NCBI GenBank assembly: GCA_002900995.3
Contig: CM035309.1
Coordinates: forward strand, 3,354,389 to 3,418,388
Length of the DNA stretch: 64,000 nt
DNA from: Ganoderma boninense
Taxonomy: Eukaryota > Basidiomycota > Agaricomycetes > Polyporales > Polyporaceae
Direction of reading: 5' to 3'
Shown piece after piece: positions 33,544-44,645 of the stretch. Each line of letters begins with the position of its first letter. Positions within the stretch are counted from its first letter, which is position 1. Under the pieces are notes generated by a model. That model made no database searches, had not been told where the DNA came from, and saw nothing but the letters and a program-made list of their open reading frames with translations. A program made the position numbers and the translations under genes.

Positions 33544-35845
33544 CTTTGGTGACGGGGGTGGAGATCGCGATGTACACGAAGCTGTGGTCGAGCACCAGCA
33601 ACTGCCGGTGCCCGGTTCGAGTCGCTGTGTCAGCTCACACCCTGCTCTGGCGACTCTCCACTAGCATTTGCGAACGTAGGAGGGCGTGCGGCGACAATGA
33701 TGCGATACTTACACACACGAGTGTCGGCACCGCGAGCGTGCTGCAGGTGCAGTGGTAGCATTACTGTACTAAATCACTCAGTCCGACACCCCCTGTGACC
33801 TGTGACACCCCGCAAACTTGGACAAAATTCGCAGCCGACCCGGAAGCTGTGACACAGGATTTTTCGCCGGTCGAGAGGGCGCGCGACAGCGCGCCTCCGA
33901 CAAGCGCCCGGCGTACCTGGGGGCCCAATTCGACGGCGGACGGTGTGACTCGTGACTAGCGCTGAAGATCCGGCGGATCGACCGGCCTGTGATCCGTGAC
34001 ATGCCGGATTGAGTGATTTACTACAGTATGTATACGTGACCGTCACGGTATATGACTTGAAACCTTGCATGCGACAAAACGCACCTGACGAGCGCAGCTG
34101 TGCATAAGCGTATGAGCGGGGCCAGTAAGCGTAATGCTCGAAGACAACAGCCTCGAGTCGGGGTCGGGAGGAAAGGGCAGGCACTTACTCGCGAACATGG
34201 CATATCGAGCGAGGCGTCCCAGCGCCGCGTCTGTCCTGTGGGGCCCGGCCACCCAGGTCAGACGATACAATCAGCTCTCTATCCTCTATCCAAAAGTGCC
34301 GCAGCACCATGATGCCAGCGGAGAGACTGCAGCTTGAAACTCCAATGCACTGGCACGTACACGTACCCCTTGAACCCGGTCCGGCACTGGCGCACGACGG
34401 CGACGAACGTGCCGGTGAGCATGAGGTCGACGGCGGTCGCGAGTGAGAACGCGGCGATGTTCATCCACTGCATGTTGAACGTTGAATGTTGAATGTTTTG
34501 GGAAGGACGCGTGGGCCAGTGGAAGGTGCGCACGTACGTTGGTGGCGTGGTCCGCGGTGTAGAACGTGCTGTTCCTGAGACTGCCACGAGGGTCCAATTC
34601 AGTTTGTATGATCAGGCTGAGTCTGACGTGGATGCGGACGTACTCTAGTATGCTGCTGGCTAAGTCATAGTCGTTCGAGGTTAGCGCACTGGCTCCGTCC
34701 AGGACGGAGGCGGGAAGGCTCACCGATCATAAGGCTGAGCTCTACAAGCAGAAGTATGACCTTCTCGCGAGAAAGAGAATATAGCAATCGTTGACGGGGA
34801 GAGGAGTGGACTGACGATGAGGAACACCAGCGGGCCGATGTACTTCGCAAACCTGGCTCCGGCGACTATTAAGAATTAAGTGGCACCATAGGATGTCCTG
34901 ACTCCTGAACACATTCAAATCGACGAAGCATTATTTGAGCACTGACCAGCGTATATCCTCCAGGCATAGAACCTGTAATGGAACATAAAGATAAAATAGC
35001 TTGAGTCAGCGGAGAGCCCGTCAGAGACACATCGTGAAGGGCTCTAACTACCCTTGCGTCAGGACAATCGTCGCACCCTGAAAATTGGGACGTGGCAGGA
35101 AATGGATGATAGTTTAGCACCAGCGAGCTGTCAAGTCAGTGCAGCCATAGTACATACCGTCGAAAGCGGCAAAAGCTTGAATATAATAATACATGGTTGT
35201 AAGCGGATTACTCCGAGGCGAACATCTTCAAGACATTGTTGGAGCGACTTACATCCACCGACCTGCGCCGTCGCACGTCAGTTTACACACATGACAGAGG
35301 CGGAGCGTGTATATGCCCACCAGATATTCATCCACAGTGAGACAAGAGAGAGATAATTGGACACCAAGTAGTGGTAGCTGTCGCTCATCGGGCATCAGCA
35401 ACGGTGCAGGACGTGGTAGGTATGTAGGCACACCAGATGTGGACCAGAAACGCGGAATGGAGCGAATCTGAAACGCTAGTGTGGCGTAGAGTCAGAGTCA
35501 GACTGCAATGCACGTATGCGGTGCCCGATTGCAGCGGGGATCCTGAGAGGAGAGGACTCGACTCGTACAAGACCGCAGCGACCTGAGTTCATGTTGTGAA
35601 TCAGCACCGGAAATGGGTGTTGGACTCGGGGGAAACGACGCACAAAAATCTTCAGGGATAGCCTGTCCGATGGGTACGAGCGGAAATATTGCACGGTTTG
35701 TGCTAGAGTGGCGCCGTATAGTCTGAAACGGCGGAAAATGAGCATATGGTAGGCTAGTTAAAGAATGAACGAGTAGTACGTACGGGAGGGAGACGAATGT
35801 GGTGAGGAGCAATGCCCCGAAGGTTTCAGCGAACACAGCCGACAT
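33544..35845 (-). CDS. DUF6534-like seven-TM protein, member 1
   Basis: Multi-exon membrane protein. Recognised segments in order: MSAVFAETFGALLLTTFVSL (TM1, start 35845); LYGATLAQTVQYFRSYPSDR; SDSLHSAFLVHIW; SYHYLVSNYLSLVSLWMNIW; WMNIAAFSLATAVDLMLTGT with VAVVRQCRTGFKG; RTDAALGRLARYAMFA; TALVSTLAVPTLVC; LLVLDHSFVYIAISTPVTK. This order (GALL..T F, LYG....Q...YF..YP.D, E/D.LH....VH.W, Y.YLV.NY, S..TGF, RTD..L..L) is that of DUF6534 proteins, which are abundant in Agaricomycetes, probably plasma-membrane and of unknown function. A 13-nt micro-exon (34097-34085) joins two exons in phase. The next intron (34084-33741) contains a MITE. The C-terminal tail is unresolved. Confidence 0.72.
33764..34026. 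mobile_element. MITE inside an intron of seven-TM member 1
   Basis: The left end CTGTACTAAATCACTCAGTC and right end (reverse complement CTGTAGTAAATCACTCAATC) form ~22-bp terminal inverted repeats, each flanked by TA. Length is 263 bp with no coding capacity. Removing it plus one TA leaves a 79-bp intron, a normal size here, so the element inserted into an existing intron about 23 bp from its acceptor. TA duplication again suggests a Tc1/mariner- or pogo-type mobiliser, but the ends differ from those at 4005-4386. Confidence 0.85.
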
Positions 35846-37830
35846 GAGAACCAAGCTTGCGAGGTTTCGAAGCTGCTGAGAGCAGAGGGTGAGGCATTGC
35901 GCGACGAGACGAGGCGGGATTATATGAATGTTGAGCGATCAATCGAGGAACTTAAGGAAGCATTAGTACCTAAGAATACTCACAGTTCGATTCGCAGGTA
36001 CGGGATCACGGACACCATATTCGGAGGGAGGTGAGCTGGACAGTCACCGCAAGTGCGGACAGGAACCATGCCATGCATCCTGAGGAGCTCATCAGAGTAC
36101 CCATGTGGTTCTTCCTCTCAATGAAGAGCTGAATATCCCGTCCGAGGAGGCTAATGATGCTTACAGTTGAGCCAGGCGAGCGCCGCAGATGGAGACACTT
36201 GTGCTGGTGTTCGAGTTACTCATGCACAGCTACAGCCTCGAGCGGACGGTGAGGAAAAAAGCTAAAACACGACCGGTTAGCATGGCACTCGATGAAGCAG
36301 ACAGGACGACTGGCCCGAGAGTGCATTCACTCTGAAGAGCGGATACGACGCGTACGCGTACAACTGAGTGAGAACGATAAGCGACAGTGACCTAGGTAAT
36401 CGCACGTGGCAGTGTCTCTGATATTGTCAACAGAGACGCGATTCGTTTTGTGGTGTTCTTCGATCACTGATTCAGCTCAAATAAGACGAGTTTCAAGTTC
36501 CGAGTAGGATGAGACGATGCGTGTGCCAGTGCAGTGGAAGCAGAGTTGTTACTGGATATCACATGATGATACATCCACTGCATCCGAATAAGTAATGTCT
36601 ATGCTGGAACTACAGGCACACCGTACACAGTGAGTTATAACCCACAACATAAGCCACGGACGTACCACTATAAGTAGAAACGCTGGAGCGCTGTCACCAC
36701 TTGCGAAGTCTTCGAGATCCGGGGCCGCACGCCGCCGCAGTTGAGTTGAGCCTGCAGGGAATAACTTAAGGGTGAATCAATAGAGACCCCAGCTTGCTCT
36801 GACCAAAGATTAACATTAACTGTATAGTTGGAAAACACGAACCATGCACGAGCACCGAGGGCAAGTAAACGTTGCTGTCGTCGGCAAACGAGCGATTACA
36901 GTTTACGGCGACGGACCGGCCGTTTTGGGTGTCCGGCAGCTGCCGGCCCAAGTTGCTTGCGCCAGCGCCCGTGTCTGTCTGCACGTACTGCACTTGCTTC
37001 TAGCACGTCCGCAGGTCATATTGCGACAACGCTTACCGAACACCAGCTCGACTTTCTCTGTCACACTTTGCTCTGCACTCGCGTACTGCACTTGCGAAGG
37101 CAAAGCATCGTCGCAGATCATATGCTGACAACGGTCTTGGCACCCGTCTCGACAAACGCGATCTCTCTCGACCCTCACCGTGCTCTCGGTTGAACTCACA
37201 CAGATCACCTCAGATATCTGTGTGTTGCCAGCGGCAGTCTGTCCTGGCTTCGCTGACGATGTCGACCAACGTACTGTTGTATCTGCAGCGGACCCTTTGG
37301 CCTCATCCTCCATCTGCGGTTGGCTTGTTACAATACGGTCCTCTGGCCTTCTGCAGCCATCGGCCGTCCCGGATCACTGGTTTCGCTGACGATAAAGGCT
37401 TGCGGTGCTATCAGGTCGGCTGTCCTTTCTGGTGCGTGACGTGAAATATAGAGGACTTACCTTGCCTGTATCTGTTTTATATCCTCCAGAACTGTCGAAG
37501 ATGAGCATGCGCAACGAGTTCGAGAGACGGTGTAGACGAATGCTGCGCCCTTCGTCAGATTCCGTGGCGTTGGTTCGACCAACCAAAGTTTCGAGGACGG
37601 GAATCAGAGTGCTCGACCTGTGAGTATTCATGTATTTTTACTGCTATATGCTTCGCATTATGGGGGGTGTCGGATCAACGTCGAAGAACAACCGGTCGTA
37701 CCATCCGTATCGCCTTGCTGAGCGTGTATCAAAGGGAACCCATCCACTCAGGCGCTTGAGGAACGACATCTCCTTCCGCCCACGTCAGTACTAGTGACGA
37801 CCCTCGAGTCGCTACCGTCTCTGGCTCTCC
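35846..37830. other. Stretch without an assigned gene
   Basis: Nothing is firmly recognised in 2 kb. On the minus strand near 36220-35990 small exon-like pieces read MSNSNTSTSVSICGARLAQL and GCMAWFLSALAVTVQLTSLR, the latter TM-like, with intron-like signals between. This may be the remains of another membrane-protein gene. The part right of 36800 has only short random frames. Confidence 0.35.
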
Positions 37831-39167
37831 ATGAACCCTCTACTCCCCCTGGAAGTTGTAGAACATATCATCGACCAATGCGCATCTTCTGAAACGTCTT
37901 TGCAGGACATCCGCAAAGTCTCTCTTACTTGCCACGCCCTGACGTCGCCCCCGTGCCCACCGACATCTCTTCCGCGCCGTCAAGCTACTGAGGCACCTCC
38001 GGCCTCCATGGTTCAGCAAGCTGCTCGACAGGAAACCACACTTGCGCCGTGCTGTCCAGGCGATCTCGCTCTACGAAACGCATGAAGAGGCTGACTCAAG
38101 AGCTCTCTTCTCGCTAGTCCCAGCCGCGTTGCTCTCCCAGCTTCCGAATCTCAAGAAGTGGGCCATCAAATCACGATCAGCGCAGAGAGACCCCGAGGAC
38201 CCCTCTGGGTCTCCTTCCGTCCCCTCTCCCTTGCATTCATGGGGGCTTGCTCGCGCAACATCCACACGCTCGACCTGCGCGCTGTCTCCTTCTCCACGTG
38301 CTCGGATTTCGTCCTCTACGTCTCCGCCTTCCCCCACATTCAGAATCTGTCGTGCACCCGCATACAAGTCAAGGACGCCGTCCTCAGGAACGACTCCCTG
38401 ATGGCTCGCCTCGCCGGTCGACTTCGTCTGCAAAACCTGCATGTCAGTAGTGTTCAGACTCCTGCGGGCAGGCTCGGGTCTTGCCATCGTGACGCTGACG
38501 CACTCGAACACACCGTGATCTAGATCGGCGAAATGGTGCACCGTGCCCCCATCGACCTCCTCTGGGAACTAGTCAGTTCCACCGTGCACTACTCGTTCGA
38601 CGTGAGTGTGTTGTTCGAAGGTACGCGAGCCCACCGTTGTCATGATTTCCTGTTTCTATTCCCCCCGTTTACCGTTGCGTTGGCCTTTACCTTCACTGCA
38701 CACAACACAGGCCCGACGAGCCCGACACGCCTCAGACGGATGCCCCGCATAAGCTTCCTCACCGTGATCATCCCACCAGCATACGCACATCCCGACCCCC
38801 TCCGCGCATGGACCGAGCTCGACCGCGCCAGCAGAGACCTCGTGTTACCCCCCACGCTCCGTCGGTTCGCCATCGAGACCTGCCCCGCGCACCTGCGAGA
38901 GATGCTCGCGGGGCGCGCGCGGGTGCCGTTCGCGGGCATCGAAAGGCCGCTCCTCAAGGCGTCGAACGTGGCTTTGGTCGTCTCCGTGCCTGTGGAGCGA
39001 GCCAACAGAACACACGACTGCGACTATGACTACGCTGCCGCCCTGGCGCCCATGTTTCCCGCTTTGCACAGGCGGGCGCGCTCAAGGTCGAGTTCCCGCC
39101 GCGAAGTGTGTCTCACCCATGCCAGTGGGACATGGGCCCCGTCCTCTCTAGTGCTGTCGCCTCCTAG
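37831..39167 (+). CDS. F-box/LRR-like protein with apparent frameshifts
   Basis: The protein starts MNPLLPLEVVEHIIDQCASS, followed by LQDIRKVSLTCHALT, a typical basidiomycete F-box. It continues HRHLFRAVKLLRHLRPPWFS, LFSLVPAALLSQLPNLKKWA, LSLAFMGACSRNIHTLDLRA and SFSTCSDFVLYVSAFPHIQN, i.e. leucine-rich C-terminal material. Introns follow at about 38438-38520 and 38619-38711. The frame breaks twice, at CCCCC 37948-37952 (one C too many) and AAA 38168-38170 (one A too few). Fixing run length restores a single protein each time, and a third shift near 39060 is likely. F-box proteins recruit substrates to SCF ubiquitin ligases; the target is unknown. The C-terminal end is uncertain. Confidence 0.7.
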
Positions 39168-39189
39168 TCCTAGTCGGAGGAGGATGAGC

Positions 39190-40072
39190 GATGAGCGCGC
39201 CATCCTCTCCTGCAGCTGCTACCACCTGCGTCTGGTCCCCAGCCGGCCGGCACCAAGCTCGCGTCGACGGCCGTCGGCGAGGGACTCGGAGTGGCCAGAC
39301 TTGGACGAGTCTAGTACTGTCCGGGTCTGTGTCTGTGTCTGGGATGCGGAGGCGCGCGCTCAGCTGTACGCCCTCCGCGACCCCTTCCGCATCCCCATCT
39401 GCCATCTGCGCGTGCGTTGCGGTCCAGTTCTCCCCCGCCGCCCGGTAGCCGCGGCCGCTCGTCACAGTCGCGTCTCTTCGTCCCGGTCCCGACACGACCG
39501 TCTGCCGCGTGTGGCTCGTTGACTCCGACTCCGCAGCGCAGTGCCAACGAACGATCGCGAACGCATGGTGGCGCGGACGGCCGCGCTGTGCGCCCCGCCG
39601 GCGCGCACGCCCCGCGTCTGCTCTGCCAGCGACTGTCGCTGTGGCGCATGCGGATGATGGAGTGGGTGGACTCTGGAGGCCGCGCTCCCAGAACCAGAGC
39701 CGCCTCGCGTTGTCGCAAGATTGGGATGCAGGTATTGCGCCGGTCGGTAGTCCTCTCGACCGTTGGCGCGGTGCAGGTGTGGGTCCCGGGCGACAACAAC
39801 AACAACAGGCCCATGCGACTGCAACTGCAACTGCAACTCGGAGTCTCGGGCGAGGGCCCGCGGGCACACGCAGGGCCGCGCGTGCGCCCCCGTGCCTGTG
39901 CTCGCGCTGGCGTTCTCGCCCGGGGCGAGGTATGGGTACACGGTTGCCGCGGGGTCGAGCGACGGGCGAGTCCGGTTGTCGAGGGTGCGCGACGGGTCGT
40001 GCGTGGGGACGACACGGGCGCTAGGGCTGAGTGGCTCGAGTTTTCTGCGGACGGGGAGAGGCTATCCTAGGG
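39190..40072 (+). pseudogene. Decayed WD40-repeat gene
   Basis: Pieces of WD40 blades can be read in different frames: CVWSPAG, VCVWDAEARAQLYALRDPF, VAVQFSPAAR, LVTVASLRPGPDTTVCRVWL, and finally VLALAFSPGARYGYTVAAGS with SSDGRVRLSRVRDGSCVG, ending FSADGERLS near the stop at 40070. Frame changes and stops (for example TAG at about 39446) separate them. The number of breaks in only 0.9 kb is more than read error would easily explain, so a dead gene is likelier. It sits directly after the F-box gene on the same strand, and a former F-box/WD40 fusion cannot be excluded. Confidence 0.6.
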
Positions 40073-41296
40073 AGGGCGGGACGGGTCGTCGTTGAAACTT
40101 GTGAGAGTCTGAGGGATCTGGGTGCAAGAATGAACGCTTGAGCTTGAATATTGTGGTGCGGACGTCCGGCAGCGGCCCGGGATGCATTTGAGAGTCGGGT
40201 GGAAAGCGCCCGTCGGGCAACGCGTCGGTTCAAATCCTCCGAGGGCAAAGAACTCACAGCCTGCACCCTTCTTGCCGCCCTTCCGTCTCCGGGAGCATGC
40301 ATCCCAACTGGAGTGTGCTGCTGGCGACCACGTTCTGACATTAACCAATAGGACAGCATTGAACGTGCCACCTTCACGCAGTTCCAGAGTCATCTCTAGA
40401 CTCTAGAGAGTGAAGGCAGCCCCGAAGCCTCATCTAGCCGAAGGCTAGCCCCGAGCTGCGACGATCCCGAATAAACATCGTCATTGCGAGGGATGGGATG
40501 GCCTTGGGCAATGCAATGCACGCGACCGTCAGAGGACGGGACTCATCAGGGTAACCGATGGGAATGCAGAAGCTGTAGTAGCAGCTGGTCTATATGGTAC
40601 AGGCCGTTCCAGTTCTGTTGTCTCTCCCGGCGAGGCCGAGGACCTGCTAGTGCCCCGTCCTGGGAGTTGCGAGTCCCTTGCAAATGCAAACCACGGACTG
40701 TGAGAGCGCAGTCCGCAGCTGGCGTCGCCGTGGTGCTCCGAGTCGACTGTCGAATGACGCGGAAGATGTGCACGCGCGCTGTCAAGTCCGTTCGAACCCT
40801 TGCCTTCCCGACCCGACCAGCGCGAGGCCAGGAAATGCATGCTATCATGATCCTCGCGATCGCTTCCTTGCGATGGTCGCTGCACATGGTACTGGGGTCT
40901 GGTGCGCAGCTTCCTCCAGAATCAGACGAAGATACCGACTGGTGGTCACTACTGTACTGGTGTGTTCGAGGTCGGGGACCCCGGCATCTCCGTTGGCAGG
41001 AGGACCTCGCTCGAACTCCATGGCTACTAGCACACTTCGAAGGGAAGAGGATCCCAGTCGCAGTCTGAGCGATTGCGATCCTGTTTCCAAAATACAAGAC
41101 ATAGGATTTCACAGGCTGCGTCCTGTGCGAATACATAGGATGGTCGTCTGGACAGCACACCGACTGAACCTGAGAATCCGATTGAATAACTTAGCTGATT
41201 ACACGGCAATGCCAACAAGCTCCAAGGTCAAGAACGCCTGACTGCTCTCCGAAACCTCGGTCTGCGATGGCGTAAAAATTCGTCAACAAGGTAGCC
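40073..41296. other. Intergenic stretch
   Basis: No gene recognised. Open frames of 190-204 codons on opposite strands (40484-41068 plus, 40546-41160 minus) overlap each other and lack motifs. A small perfect hairpin, TCTCTAGA/TCTAGAGA, occurs at about 40393. Confidence 0.35.
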
Positions 41297-43596
41297 CTAG
41301 ATCTCTGGATTGCAAGGCGAAGCGAGGCGCTGGCGTACCTTTTGAGACTCAAGGAGGGTCAGGTCTTGGACGTCGACCTGGGTCGCTGAGTCGGACAGCC
41401 CGGACGCCTCCTGTCCTATTCTGGGCAGCGATACTAGCGTGTCGGCTGCACAGGTGATGGTGGGTATGGCGCACTCTGGGCCGTATCGCAGCGCGTTGCG
41501 CGTGTTCAACCTTCGCAGATAAGTAAGTCAGCGGAGATTTGCTCGGGGGAGCGATGGAAAGGTAGAACTGCGAGGAGGGTACGCTGCGAGAACACTGTGT
41601 GTGTGTACTTATGGCCACCGAGTTCCGAGTCAGCGTTCCTATGTACTAGTACAACTGCACGAAGATAGGAGAGAAGACAGCACTGGTGCGGCTTACGCTT
41701 AGTCGTGACGATGCCGAACCCGACGTAAATTAGGTTGTCGGGATAGACGAGTGCCTGGGGACGAGTATCCGTGATCAGCTGTGGTGCGACGCTGCGTCAG
41801 CACGACTCGGAGAACAGGAACACGTACAAATACGAAGACAGGAGGTCGATGGTCCTGGGAGGCAGTGAGCATGTCGACTGGGATTGACTAGTATAAGCGA
41901 GCGCACCCTGTCAGCAACCCTGGAGAACCCTGATGAGCACGGGGATGCTTTTAGAGGCAAATGAGCTCTCCCACCCGTGTTGATAGTGTATATGGTGAGC
42001 GTGTTCAGGAGCCGATCCATCCTGCATGCGAGGCGGACGAGCAACGTTCAAGTTGGGCAGGACATGGTGACGGGCAGCTTGAAGACGCGCACCGTTTCAC
42101 TCCTATGTGCTTGCTGCGGAGCAGGTTCACCAGGACGGTTGTGATGAAGCCGTCCGCCACGACGCCTATCCCCGCGCCTGCGGAGACCAGCCACTGAAGG
42201 AGTTGAGTCAGCACCTATGCCAGAGCGAATGTTCATTGAAGAACCTACGGTGTGACGCTCGAACTCGGAAAACGGCTTGTGGATGAACCTAGAATATAGA
42301 TGTTTGCATTCAGAATCTCCCAGGCGCGGCGCATTGTCATTAGCGATTCCAGGGACGTGACGTACGCTTCAATCGTGCCAGCTCCAAGGGGGAGGAGGAG
42401 TCAGTACAGAGGACGACAGTACGATGGCTGTGTGTGTATGTGTGCTCACCACCAAGGAAACCTGGGGTGGGGGGGCAACCCCATCTCAACTCAGTGCTGG
42501 CTCTACTAGACTCAGCCGAACGACTTGGGTCACAGCTCACCGATTTCTCCTGCAAATAGCACGAACTGCCGAATATCCACGTTAACAGCCGCTTTGGACG
42601 CGGTGGAACGCACTCACTGACAAGGCAACTAGCACTCGGTACCTGCGACTGCCCACTGTTCCGAGTACCATAAGCGGGTGTGAGCGTGAGTGAGAGAGAT
42701 GCGAGATGGGAAGGAGAAACTGGCGGCGTACGTCTGTATATGCGGCGAGCGAAGAATCTGGGCAGACGAAGTCCATCAGCAACGACTTCAGTAATCATAT
42801 TTTCAGGAAGCAGGAACGACGCACATCTGGGGTGGGACTCCCACGATGGCCTGCATAACGTTGATGTATGAGCAGCGAAATCGAAGAGGAAGGGGATGGC
42901 AGCGAGAGAAAGACGCACCGTCGTCACACTCAGGAGCTAAGCACAACACATGTCAGCAATATGGTGCATAGTGCGAATGGAAGGATGTGAACACTGACCT
43001 CGAGAGACCTGCAGAGTTTGTTGATAGTCTGAGAGATGAACAGAACAGGTATTGACCTAGACGCACCAATTCGAGAGGAGACGGGCCTCAGGGTTGTTGG
43101 AAGTCGTCACGAGAAAATAATAACTGAATTTTGAGTGAGCACCACCGCGCTTTCGCCTGCGGCAGGGACCAGAGGCAGACAGACATACCAGGTGTGCGTG
43201 CTCAGCACGACGTGGAGCGTTTCGAACAGGCTGTGTGCAGAGCCGTAGTCAGGAATGACCAGGAAGCAGGAGGGAAGAAGGCACCTACAGAGTGAAGAGA
43301 ACCTGCAACGGAAACATTCAGGACATAATACGATATTCTAGCGAGTAAGTGCGCACCAGACACTTGATCCACCTGCCATCCTTCGGATAGAGCTTAAAGT
43401 ATCGGTAACACTGGTGGACGACCAGTCCGTACAACCTATTGGATACAAGTAATGCGTTCCAGCATTAGGGTGTGCATGCGCATGGAGCAAGAGATGGGGC
43501 TCACGTGAGAGCCAGGAACGTGGAGATGAGAATGGCACCGAACGTGTTATCGAGAGCCGGGACTGAGTTGGCCGGGGGAAGTGGACTTGGGGGCAT
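41297..43596 (-). CDS. DUF6534-like seven-TM protein, member 2
   Basis: About ten short exons. Start MPPSPLPPANSVPALDNTFG with TM1 AILISTFLALT. Then come RLYGLVVHQCYRYFKLYPKD, CLFETLHVVLSTHTW, YYFLVTTSNNPEARLLSNW and FFARRIYR. Next are WLVSAGAGIGVVADGFITTV with LVNLLRSKHIGVKR, TDRLLNTLTIYTINTG and YPDNLIYVGFGIVTTK. The tail starts LNTRNALRYGPECAIPTITC and the stop is at 41297. Splice phases agree for most junctions I checked. The motif order is that of DUF6534 proteins: extracellular N-terminus, seven TM segments, then a cytoplasmic tail after LNxR. Function unknown. It is paralogous to and in tandem with the gene at 44646-46952, so local duplication is likely. Internal exon borders around 42600-42960 are uncertain. 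Confidence 0.8.
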
Positions 43597-44645
43597 GACA
43601 GGGGACACGGTGGTGAAGATACCGGGGCGGTGCCGAGAGACAAGTGGTGTTTATAGACCATAGGATGTAACTCTGTTAGGTTTGACCGTTGTAATAGATC
43701 AATCAGGATGCATGATTGGGTGGTCGAGAAGTGTAAAGGGATATCAAGGAACATTGGCACGGGAGGGCTGGATTGACAGCCGTCGGGACTTTGTTTTGGG
43801 GGGCCTGACCTGAAGATGGGCTGGGGCGATATCTGTACGAAGAACGAGTTCTCAGCTAAGCACGGATCTCTGCGAGTGTTGCAGTGGTTCTCTGGATGGA
43901 ATCGAAGATTTCCACTGACATATCAAAGCCTAAAGTCGACGGTTCCGAGTGTGACCGGCACAGAGGGGGCATCTTCGTGTTGGGGAGGAGGAGGGGAAGG
44001 AGGCGTGGAAGATTTCAGGCATCCAAGCCTCAATATTAATGTGGTTCCAAACAGCAACAACTGCCACCTCGCGAATTCTGGCACGTTGAGTCGGAGCGCC
44101 ATGAGACGGGATATGCCGAGGCCGTGGGTTCGAACCCGCGGTGGGCCAATATGCGCGATACGCCGACACCTGCTACTCTTCATCACCCATTTCACCGCGG
44201 TGACAGCGTACGCAGAAGTTCATAGGGCTCATGTATCATCCTACAACATGCTCACATATTCTCCCACAGTACCCAGCAAAAGGAGCTTTCATAGACGAGG
44301 GGGCTCTGTCAGAGGGGTAGCTTGATTTTTACACCTTCGTGCGCTACCCCTCCTGTCAGCAATGCCCGTCCAGAATATATATAACACTGCGTCTGGCACG
44401 AATACATAGTGACGACGGCTCAACAGAACCGCGCCTGCAGCCTGAGCCCGAACTTTTCGAATTTGATCCAAGGATGTAATGGTGCTGTAAACGCATGCCC
44501 CTGGACAACGGTTTTTATTTCGCAAAGGCGCTAGACGGCGATCCCGACGAGCTCCAGCGCCAGCAACGCTTGGCTATCCCTCGAAATATCGAGCTGATCA
44601 ACGAACGAAACGGTCAATTCAGCATCCTCTCTGACCTCCGACTAC
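43597..44645. other. Spacer between two seven-TM genes, with an inverted repeat
   Basis: Holds the promoter of member 2 and the 3' end of member 3. At about 44307-44364 the sequences GTCAGAGGGGTAGC and GCTACCCCTCCTGTCAG form an imperfect stem around a ~20-base loop. No gene recognised. Confidence 0.45.

Noticed and set aside
38808..39522. F-box gene extended to 39522 in one open frame
   Set aside because: After about 39060 the frame changes character. The LRR-type end is better read in another frame to 39167, and the later part shows WD40 pieces in other frames.
40224..40246. Second tRNA-like T-loop (GGTTCAAATCC)
   Set aside because: The flanking bases do not pair into a 5-bp T-stem, and no cloverleaf fits.
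44120..44155. tRNA-like T-arm (GGGTTCGAACCC)
   Set aside because: The palindromic core resembles a T-loop, but no matching acceptor, D or anticodon stem could be drawn on either strand.
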